The translations under genes and the position numbers were made by a program. From Polyangium mundeleinium (GTDB lineage Bacteria > Myxococcota_A > Polyangia > Polyangiales > Polyangiaceae): a stretch of 64,000 bases of DNA. Shown piece by piece: positions 20,780 to 27,673 of this stretch (the first letter of the stretch is position 1; each line of letters starts with the position of its first letter). The stretch is taken from the NCBI RefSeq assembly GCF_028369105.1, contig NZ_JAQNDO010000001.1:7720501-7784500 (forward strand), written 5' to 3'. The notes below the pieces were generated by a model. The model was given only the letters and a program-made list of their open reading frames with translations. It had not been told where the DNA came from and did not search any database.

Positions 20780-21778
20780 TCAGGAATTTGAGCCGGGCAG
20801 TTGGCGTTCTCCTTTGCGCTTGCCGCCTTGCGCGTAGTGTTCGAGCAGCGAGTTCACCTCGGATCCGAGGAGGATCACGATTCCTGCGACGTAGAGCCAA
20901 AGAAGGAGCACGATCACCGCGCCGAGGCTCCCGTACGTCGCCTCGTACTTCCCGAAGTTTTCCACGTAAAACCGAAAACCGAGGGCGGCGAGGATGACCA
21001 CCCCGACCCCGAACACGGCGCCCGGCGAGATGAACCGGAACCGCTGCTCCACATTCGGCCCGAAATAATACACCGCCGCGAACGCCGTCAGCAAAAAGCC
21101 CAGGATCACCATCCAGCGGAACGCGGAGAAGAGCTTCAAGAGCACGCCGCTCCAGCCGATGAGCTCCGCCACCTCGCGCTGCAAGATCCCACCGAACACG
21201 ATCAGCCCGAACGCTGTCACGACGAGCGCGCCGAAGAGCAGGACGAGCAGCACGGACATCCCCCGCGTCTTCCAGAACGGCCGCGTCTCGCGCACGTCGT
21301 ACGTCACGTTGAGCTGCTGGATCACCGCGTTGAGCCCGTTCGACGCAGCCCATAACGTACCCAGGAGGCCCACCGAGAGCAGCCCGCCGCGCCGCTCGGA
21401 CAGCACCCGATCAATCGTGGTCGTGAAGAGCTCCGCCGCCTGCGTCGGCATCAGCTCCCCCAAGAGGTCCATGATCGCCGGCTCGAGGTCCGGAATCGGC
21501 AGATACGGCAGCAGGCTCAGGAGGAAAATGGCGGCAGGGAAAATCGACAGCATCAAGAAATACGCGAGCGCCGCCGCCCCCGTCGAGACCTGGTCCTCGC
21601 GAAACTCGTTATAGAGATCCTTGATGAAGCGCCGAACCCCTACGCCGGGCCGGATCAAGCGGCGGAAGGGCACGAGCGTCCGGCGCTCGTCTCCACGATC
21701 GGCACGGGAGGGCCTGCGCCAGCGCGCATGCGCGCGCCGCGACCGGCTTTGCACACCGAGCGGGAGATGCTTCCGCAT
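20780..21778 (-). CDS. YihY/BrkB-family inner-membrane protein
   Basis: A six-helix membrane protein of 332 residues of the YihY/virulence factor BrkB family, once annotated as ribonuclease BN. Landmarks are the amphipathic start FIKDLYNEFREDQVSTGAAALAYF, a proline-containing helix (FPAAIFLLSLLPYLPI), LGTLWAASNGLNAVIQQLN and the end GAVIVLLLWLYVAGIVILLGSEVN. The molecular role of the family is not settled; transport or membrane integrity has been proposed. The first about 45 residues from ATG 21778 are Arg-rich and a later start is possible. It is divergent from the lipoprotein at 21849 and ends three bases from a four-hairpin repeat. Confidence 0.88.
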   Translation of the reverse strand: MRKHLPLGVQSRSRRAHARWRRPSRADRGDERRTLVPFRRLIRPGVGVRRFIKDLYNEFREDQVSTGAAALAYFLMLSIFPAAIFLLSLLPYLPIPDLEPAIMDLLGELMPTQAAELFTTTIDRVLSERRGGLLSVGLLGTLWAASNGLNAVIQQLNVTYDVRETRPFWKTRGMSVLLVLLFGALVVTAFGLIVFGGILQREVAELIGWSGVLLKLFSAFRWMVILGFLLTAFAAVYYFGPNVEQRFRFISPGAVFGVGVVILAALGFRFYVENFGKYEATYGSLGAVIVLLLWLYVAGIVILLGSEVNSLLEHYAQGGKRKGERQLPGSNS

Positions 21779-21848
21779 GACCTCTCCCCGGGGCAAGCCG
21801 GATGCCGGACGGTTCCCAGCCCGACGGGCTTCCTGTATTCTTCGTGCC

Positions 21849-23387
21849 GTGCCCGCTCGATTCCCCCCATGGCTCGCAGGCCCCGCCCTTCTCACAGCCG
21901 CCTGCGCGTCCCATCCCCCGGACCCCGGCGGCCACACCCCCGCGCCCATCGCCTCCGCCGCGCCCCCCGTGACGCCCGCGGCCAGCACCGCGAAATCGAC
22001 GCCGAATCCAGCAGCCGCGCCGGCCCCCGAAGCGCCGCCGCCCGCAGGCACGATCACCGGCGACATCGAGGTCCGGCTGCGCGTCCCTGCATGGGATGCC
22101 TTGATCGCCAGGGATACCGCGATCCTCATCGAGCCCGATTTCGTCACGCTCGCCGGGTATGACACGAAAACCGGGGCGCTCCGATTTCGCCAAAAACTCC
22201 TGCCCGAAGCCGCGCGCGGCCGGCACACGCTCGGGCTGCGGGGGGACAAGGTCCTCTATTGGGCCGCGGATCAGTTCGTCACGGTCGATCCGACGACCGG
22301 CGCCCACGACACGCCCACGCGCGTGCCGCCGAATGGCAACTGCCCCCTCGTCACGCGCGGCGCCGCGTGCGCGTTCGCCTGCGAATGCACGCTCCAGATC
22401 GTCGATTGCAAGACCCTCGCTCCCATCGAAAAAGCCTCCTTCGAAAAAACCCACATCGAGGAGTGGGATCCCGACGGCACGCCGAGCTCTGGTTGTTTCG
22501 GCCGGGGCACCACGCTCGTCGGGGGCAATGGACGAACGAGCGTGGTCATCGTCGAGGACCAAACCAAGCCCACCGTCGGCCGCTTCTCGCACCCGCTCGT
22601 CTTGCTCGGCCTCGACGCGAAGACCGGCGCCGTCCGATATCGCACGCCGAGCCCGCCCGGCGAGCCCCCCCGCGACGACCCGAGCTTTTCCCCGGACGGC
22701 AAGCTCTTCTGGCTCGTGAGCTCGGCCGAAGAAGTCACGGTCTTCGACGCGGAGACCGGCGCCCGTCGCTGGGCCTCGCCGCCCGAGGCGAACATCGATC
22801 GTGTCCAGAAGAGCTTCCTCGCCTGGATCAACAACCCCCCCGGGCTCTTCCGGTTCGCGGAGGACGAGGCCTTCCTTCACGACATCCAGACCGGAAAACC
22901 CGTTTGGCGCGCCAAGGTCCGCCCGGGGGCGTTCGCCGTCCCGCGCGGCACCCACCTCCCCTTTTATGCGGTCGAGACGAACGGCGACCCACCCCTCGAC
23001 CTTCTCTTGCTCGACCCTGCAAACGGCGCCGTCACCACAACCGTGCACGTCCCCGCGGGCACGACGGTCCACGACGATCCGAGCGGCGGATTTTACCTCG
23101 AAAACACAAACCTCGTGGCGTACGACGCCGCCGGCAAGGAACGGGCGCGCGTCGTCGCGCCCCTGCCAAACCTGCACGTGTTCTCCGATTTCGTGACGGT
23201 CAGCGGCGGCGACCGATTCTCCGTGCTCGATCGCGACAAGCTCGCGCCCGTCCTCACGGCCCACGGAAGCCTCGCCGCGATGCCCGGCAGCACGCTCGCC
23301 GGGGGCCTCTTGCTCTACCGCTGGGTCAAGAAGGGCGCCGAGGTCGGCGAGGTGATGCTCGTGGCGCGGAAAGCCGCGGCGCCCTGA
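21849..23387 (+). CDS. PQQ-repeat (BamB-like) beta-propeller lipoprotein
   Basis: A 512-residue lipoprotein. GTG at 21849 gives a short signal peptide with lipobox LTAAC at Cys19; the frame is open further upstream but overlaps the divergent gene. A Pro/Ala-rich linker (20-70) precedes a propeller domain. The blades show paired strands of the PQQ type, for example TLAGYDTKTGALRFRQK, VTVFDAETGARRWASPP and FLHDIQTGKPVWRAKV. A Cys cluster (CAFACECTLQIVDC) may be disulfide bonded. Its role is unknown; such proteins often scaffold envelope assemblies. It stands alone, followed by a 42-bp tandem array. Confidence 0.8.
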   Translation: MPARFPPWLAGPALLTAACASHPPDPGGHTPAPIASAAPPVTPAASTAKSTPNPAAAPAPEAPPPAGTITGDIEVRLRVPAWDALIARDTAILIEPDFVTLAGYDTKTGALRFRQKLLPEAARGRHTLGLRGDKVLYWAADQFVTVDPTTGAHDTPTRVPPNGNCPLVTRGAACAFACECTLQIVDCKTLAPIEKASFEKTHIEEWDPDGTPSSGCFGRGTTLVGGNGRTSVVIVEDQTKPTVGRFSHPLVLLGLDAKTGAVRYRTPSPPGEPPRDDPSFSPDGKLFWLVSSAEEVTVFDAETGARRWASPPEANIDRVQKSFLAWINNPPGLFRFAEDEAFLHDIQTGKPVWRAKVRPGAFAVPRGTHLPFYAVETNGDPPLDLLLLDPANGAVTTTVHVPAGTTVHDDPSGGFYLENTNLVAYDAAGKERARVVAPLPNLHVFSDFVTVSGGDRFSVLDRDKLAPVLTAHGSLAAMPGSTLAGGLLLYRWVKKGAEVGEVMLVARKAAAP

Positions 23388-23436
23388 CGCCTCTTCGTCG
23401 GCTGCGCACGGCCCCCCGGCCCCTCCCGCGCCCGTC

Positions 23437-23730
23437 GACACGCAAGGACGCGATCCGAGTTCGTCGCGTCTCCTGGCCTTCTGACCACCCGACGAACCCG
23501 GCTCCTTCCGCCCCCTTGTCAACGCACCAGGGTGCGATCCGAGGTCCCCACGTGTGCTGGTACACTCTCCAGGACACGAACCGGGCTCCCTGCGCGGGCT
23601 TGTGAGCTGACAAGGACGCGATCGGACCTCCCTCCGCGTGCTCGTCGGTCAACCAGCGCAGGATCCCGACGCCCCTCGCGTCCTTGTCGACCCAGGAGGA
23701 CACGATCGGCGCTCGGTTCGTGTCCTCGTC
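23437..23730. repeat. 42-bp tandem array, seven units
   Basis: Seven contiguous units of exactly 42 bases without indels, diverged in sequence. Read on the minus strand each unit translates to 14 residues, for example DEDTNRAPIVSSWV, DKDARGVGILRWLT and HKPAQGARFVSWRV, giving a pattern with Ile/Phe at position 9 and often Trp at 12. The minus frame is open from 23799 to 23326 and has high G/C at third positions, but the differences between units fall mainly at first and second positions, so coding status is undecided. Degenerate further units seem to continue to about 23840. No other gene is seen in 23388-23909. Confidence 0.75.
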
Positions 23731-23909
23731 GACGCGCCACTCCCCGCTTGTCCTCGAACGGCACCCCCACGCGAATGCCGTCCTTGGAGCGATTGCCATA
23801 GCCGGTCGTGTCCTCCGGGCACCGCGGGCTTGTCAGGTGAATTCATCCGCCAGATGTTCCGAACCACCACCACTCGCACCTGTACACGGCCCCGTGATAG
23901 GTTCCGCGC

Positions 23910-24371
23910 ATGGCACTTCAGCTCCTCATCGCCGGCCGCCGCCCATTCCCTCCCGGCGAGGACCCATGGTCGATCTCCCTCTCCTACGACGGCAACAACA
24001 ACATCGACGAAGGATCGCTCGACGCATGGAACGACGATGATCCCGAGCTCATGCACTACGCGTCCACCATCGTCGGCTACCAGCCAGCCTCCCTCGTCGC
24101 CGTGCGCCCCGCCGGCTGGAGCCTCAGCGAGGTCGTCGCCCAGGCCATCGCCGAGGCCCTCGACGGCGTCGTCTTCTTCACCGGCTTTGACGGCAGGACG
24201 CACCTCGAGCCCGATGCTCGCGGCGAGACGCCCGAGATCGCGACGCGCAAAGAGCTCACCCGTCACGTCCGCCGCGCCTTCAAAAGCCACAAACCCTACC
24301 TCGCTCGCATCAAGCAAGCGATCCGCAAACGCTCGCCGCCGCCACGCGACAACGACGGATCCGACGAGTGA
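23910..24371 (+). CDS. Hypothetical protein
   Basis: A soluble, acidic 153-residue protein that I do not recognise. It starts with ATG at 23910 (ALQLLIAGRRPFPPG). There is an Asp/Asn-rich segment (YDGNNNIDEGSLDAWNDDD), a central hydrophobic helix (SEVVAQAIAEALDGVVFFTG) and a basic C-terminus (RIKQAIRKRSPPPRDNDG). No signal peptide, membrane helix or known catalytic motif. Codon use is typical of the window, which supports it being real. It stands between the 42-bp array and another unknown gene. The 253 bases after it (24372-24624) show nothing clear. Confidence 0.6.
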   Translation: MALQLLIAGRRPFPPGEDPWSISLSYDGNNNIDEGSLDAWNDDDPELMHYASTIVGYQPASLVAVRPAGWSLSEVVAQAIAEALDGVVFFTGFDGRTHLEPDARGETPEIATRKELTRHVRRAFKSHKPYLARIKQAIRKRSPPPRDNDGSDE

Positions 24372-24624
24372 TTGGCATCCACGACGCTCCCCGCGCCCCG
24401 CGAGATGCCGAGCGTCCAACCTCAACATGGCGCCCTCCATGCGGAACGGAATGGGCTTCCCCGCCGATCGGCCGGACCCCGGGGCGAGGCACCGCTGTGG
24501 CCTCACGGGCGCAAGGGAGGATCTCGCCCCCTGGTTCGCGCCCTCGTCCACGCGCACGTGTGCCGCCTCCTTGACGCCGCCCGCCCCTCTCGATATTCGT
24601 TCCCCCCCGAACGAGGAGCACGCG

Positions 24625-25485
24625 ATGGGCCGTTACATCAGCGGAACCGATGGCTTTTCCTACAAGTACGCCACGGGCGAGCAGGACAACAACCTGACGG
24701 ATCTCGCGGCGGCCGCGGGGGTCGGCAGCTCCTACGTAAAGCCCGAGTTCTGGGCGTGGATGCCCGAGACCGAGGAGAACCGCGTCTTCGACTGCATCGC
24801 GCTCGCCAAGGCCGTCGTGGCGGAGACCGGGGCGGCGGGCGAAGTCACGGCCGTCTCGCGGTATCCGGACGCGGGCATCTTCCTCGACGAGGGCTACGGC
24901 GGCTACGTGCTCGAGTTCGTGCAGTACGCGATGGCCGAGCAGATCCTCGAAGTCGCGCGCCGCGTGGATCGGGCCCTGCCGCATCCTGCGCGCCTGATGC
25001 CGCTCGTCGGGGTCGCGCGTTTCGTCATGAGCCGCGAGGACGCTCCGCGCATGCTCTCGTATGTGAACGGATTCTTGCCGGAGAACCTCTGCATCTCGGA
25101 GGTATCGATCCTCGCGGGCCGCGAAAAGGGACTCGACGGCGCATTCGGAAAGCAGCTCCGCGCGTTACGCGGCAAGGACGATTTCCTCCCTTTCATGGGC
25201 TTTCAGATCCTTTGCCATGCGATCTGGAAGGACCTACCGCGTGTCGAGGTGTGGGAGAAGGATCCCGCGATCACGGCCGCGGGATTCTGGGAGAACGCGC
25301 CCGAGTGGGGTCCTTCGTGGCTCGTCGGCAGCGGCGAGAGGACCGCCGAGCAGCGATGGGTATCGGGGATGGTGCGCCTGTTCCAGGGCGACGCGACCGG
25401 CGCGCGGACGGAATTCGTGGCGGCGCGCGAGCGCGGCGAGGCCCGCGCGACGCGCTGGGTCGAAATGGTCGACCGCCCGCTTTGA
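24625..25485 (+). CDS. Hypothetical protein, possibly a small paralogous myxobacterial family
   Basis: A soluble 286-residue protein with no motif I recognise. ATG at 24625 is preceded by GAGGAG at a suitable distance, which decides the start over the longer open frame. The N-terminus is GRYISGTDGFSYKYATGEQD; later segments include FIG-like aromatic patches (FWAWMPETEENRVFDCIALA, FWENAPEWGPSW). The C-terminal helical part (GMVRLFQGDATGARTEFVAA) resembles a single TPR-like hairpin. No export signal. It is followed 87 bases later by a TPR lipoprotein operon. Confidence 0.65.
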   Translation: MGRYISGTDGFSYKYATGEQDNNLTDLAAAAGVGSSYVKPEFWAWMPETEENRVFDCIALAKAVVAETGAAGEVTAVSRYPDAGIFLDEGYGGYVLEFVQYAMAEQILEVARRVDRALPHPARLMPLVGVARFVMSREDAPRMLSYVNGFLPENLCISEVSILAGREKGLDGAFGKQLRALRGKDDFLPFMGFQILCHAIWKDLPRVEVWEKDPAITAAGFWENAPEWGPSWLVGSGERTAEQRWVSGMVRLFQGDATGARTEFVAARERGEARATRWVEMVDRPL

Positions 25486-25572
25486 GGGATGTTTGCGAAA
25501 AACCTCTTGTGGGCGAGGCGCGTGAGGTGTAGCGAACGAGGTGGGGCTTTCGTTCGCCCTGAGGGGTCACGC

Positions 25573-26349
25573 ATGAAGATTCGTACCAAGATCCTGTGGT
25601 TCGTCGGGGCGCTCATGCTTGCCGGGGCTCCGGCGTGTGAAGACGGGCCGAAGGGGCCGGCCCAGGAGCACCTGAAGAAGGGGGACGAGTTCCTCGCCGC
25701 CAGCGATTTCACGAAGGCGGCCGAGGAGTACGGCAAGTCGCTCGAGGCCGATCCCAAGCAGGAGAAGGTTTGGGAGAAAAAGGCCTTCAGCCACAAGGAA
25801 GCCGGCGACATGGCCGCGGCCGAGCAGGCGATCTTGAAGACGCTCGACTTCAAGCCCGACGCGGCGAAGAAGGCCGAGGTCTACGCGAACCTCGCCGGCA
25901 TCTACATGTCCAAGAACGAGATGGACAAGGCCGAGAAGAACTTCGTCGAGGCCATCAAGCTGAACCCGAACGACCTCGGGTCCCTCAAGTGGATGGGCGA
26001 GCTCGCCGCGCGAAAAGGCGGCGCCCGCGACATGAAGGCCCCGCCCGTCGAGGAGCACCTCAAGAAGGCGGCGGAGTACTACGACAAGGTGATCGCGCTC
26101 GAGCCCGCCGACTCCGGCACGTACGTGAACAAGCGGATCGTGATCGGCAAGCTGATGGAGCACGAGCGGCTGCAAAAAGAGGCCGCGACGAAGGAGGGCG
26201 AGGAGGCGGTCACGGCCAAGGACAAGGCCAAGGAGGACGACGCCAAAGCCCGCGCCGACAAACACCAGGCGCAGATGGACGAGTACAAGAAGCAGCTCGA
26301 CGAGCTCGGCAAGAAGATCGGCGAGATCATGAAGGCCGCGAAGAAATGA
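25573..26349 (+). CDS. TPR-repeat lipoprotein
   Basis: A 258-residue lipoprotein. ATG at 25573 has GAGGGG upstream and gives a signal peptide ending at lipobox AGAPAC (Cys22). Three to four TPR units follow (residues about 30-195), recognisable by LKKGDEFLAASDFTKAAEEY, VYANLAGIYMSKNEMDKAEK and the A/G/Y pattern at helix contacts. The C-terminal 60 residues are a charged coiled coil rich in Lys/Glu/Ala. It probably acts as a periplasmic scaffold. The next gene starts 10 bases after the stop, so it is co-transcribed with an exported esterase. Confidence 0.85.
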   Translation: MKIRTKILWFVGALMLAGAPACEDGPKGPAQEHLKKGDEFLAASDFTKAAEEYGKSLEADPKQEKVWEKKAFSHKEAGDMAAAEQAILKTLDFKPDAAKKAEVYANLAGIYMSKNEMDKAEKNFVEAIKLNPNDLGSLKWMGELAARKGGARDMKAPPVEEHLKKAAEYYDKVIALEPADSGTYVNKRIVIGKLMEHERLQKEAATKEGEEAVTAKDKAKEDDAKARADKHQAQMDEYKKQLDELGKKIGEIMKAAKK

Positions 26350-26359
26350 GCCCCGCCCC

Positions 26360-27478
26360 GTGACCCCCCGCGCCGCCGTCCCCCTCGCCACCCTCGCGTG
26401 GCTGCTCGCCTGCACGCCCGCTTCAGATACGGAAAACCCCACGGCGAGCCACACCGCTTCGAGCGGTAGCGGTAGCGGTGGCGGAAGCGGTGGCGGTGGC
26501 GGTGGCAGCGGCGGAAGCGGCGGTGGCGGAAGCGGTGGCGGCGGCGGGAGTGGCGGTGGGGGCCCGATCGTCCCGCTACCGACAAAACCCTTCACGCTCG
26601 GTGGACAGAATGGCTGGGAGCACGACGAGGCCCAGCCTTCGGGGTATTTTCACACCTACGACGCGCTCACGATAGGCCCCGCGGGGTTTGCCCCGCGCAA
26701 GGTGCACGTCTACCTGCCCCGCGCGTACGCCGAGACCGACGCGCGATATCCCGTCGTGTACATGAACGACGGACACACGACGTTCTGGCCCGGCGGGCCC
26801 GGGAACATCACGTGGGACGTCGATCAGCGCCTCTCCGAGCTGTACGCCGAAAAAGCGATCCCCCCGGTGATCGTCGTCGCCCTCCACCCGATCGAGCGGG
26901 AGCGCGAGTACAGCCACCTCGACATGGGCGACGGCAAGCCCTGCTGCGATCTGCCCGAATACACGGCGTACGTCGCGGACGACGTAAAAAGCTGGATCGA
27001 CACCTCTTACCGCACGAAACCCGAGCCGGCGAACACGGCCATCCTCGGCTCCTCGCGAGGCGGACTCGCGTCGTTTTACATGGCGAACCGTCGCCCGGAT
27101 CGGTTCGGCAAGGCCGGCTGCCTCTCGCCTTCGTTCTGGGCGGGGCTCGACCCGGTCTTCGGCGGAAACTTCCCAGGCGGCCCGCTCGAAAGCTCGGTGC
27201 TCGTGACGACCCTCGCGAGCACGCTCGAAGACCCGGCGATCCGGCCGCGGCTCTGGATCGACTGGGGCCTCATCCGCACGGGCGGCTTCCACAACGAGGC
27301 GATCGAGGCGGCCGCGACGAAGCGCGGGATCGAAATGGTGGCGCTCCTGAAACAGTCCTATGGGTACGTCGAGGGCAAAGAGCTCTTCTGGTACGAGGAT
27401 CCGATCGGCGCCCACGACGAGATCTCCTGGAACCGCCGTTTCCCCGACGTCATGAAGGCGCTGTTCGGCGCGCCGTGA
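26360..27478 (+). CDS. Exported esterase (esterase D/PF00756-like) lipoprotein
   Basis: A 372-residue alpha/beta hydrolase anchored as a lipoprotein: lipobox LLAC at Cys18, then a Ser/Gly linker (residues 33-69) encoded by a hexanucleotide-like repeat at 26460-26565. The catalytic domain has YPVVYMNDG, IPPVIVVALHPIERERE, and the nucleophile elbow GSSRGG (near residue 232) followed by a PF00756-like core. The family includes feruloyl esterases, enterochelin esterases and S-formylglutathione hydrolase; the substrate cannot be told. A catalytic His is likely in the GAHDEISWNRR segment near the end. The start is GTG at 26360, ten bases after the TPR gene. Confidence 0.82.
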   Translation: MTPRAAVPLATLAWLLACTPASDTENPTASHTASSGSGSGGGSGGGGGGSGGSGGGGSGGGGGSGGGGPIVPLPTKPFTLGGQNGWEHDEAQPSGYFHTYDALTIGPAGFAPRKVHVYLPRAYAETDARYPVVYMNDGHTTFWPGGPGNITWDVDQRLSELYAEKAIPPVIVVALHPIEREREYSHLDMGDGKPCCDLPEYTAYVADDVKSWIDTSYRTKPEPANTAILGSSRGGLASFYMANRRPDRFGKAGCLSPSFWAGLDPVFGGNFPGGPLESSVLVTTLASTLEDPAIRPRLWIDWGLIRTGGFHNEAIEAAATKRGIEMVALLKQSYGYVEGKELFWYEDPIGAHDEISWNRRFPDVMKALFGAP

Positions 27479-27532
27479 CAGCGCGTCCCGCGCGTCCGGC
27501 GAGCATCCCCGCCAAACGAGCCGCCGCGCTCT

Positions 27533-27565
27533 GGAACGACCGAGGAACGACCGAAGAACACGCGG
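27533..27565. promoter_or_regulatory. Tandem 11-bp direct repeats
   Basis: GGAACGACCGA occurs twice in direct contact (27533-27543, 27544-27554) and is followed by a looser third unit AGAACACGCGG. An 11-base period is one helical turn and is typical of winged-helix response regulator sites. It lies about 110 bases upstream of the sensor kinase at 27674. GGAAC also resembles an ECF sigma -35 element, so the meaning is open. Confidence 0.3.
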
Positions 27566-27636
27566 ACGAGCAGGACGGAACCGTACGCACGTCCCCAGCG
27601 CTTCGCCGTATTCACACCCGAGACGCGGCGATTGCT

Positions 27637-27666
27637 CTGACATTCTGCGTTGATAGTTTGTAAATT
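27637..27666 (+). promoter_or_regulatory. Probable promoter of the sensor kinase gene
   Basis: CTGACA (27637-27642) and TAAATT (27661-27666) are separated by 18 bases in a locally AT-rich stretch that stands out in this sequence. If used, transcription would start at or next to the ATG at 27674, giving a leaderless or nearly leaderless message; no Shine-Dalgarno sequence is visible before that ATG. Confidence 0.4.
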
Positions 27667-27673
27667 GGGTTTT

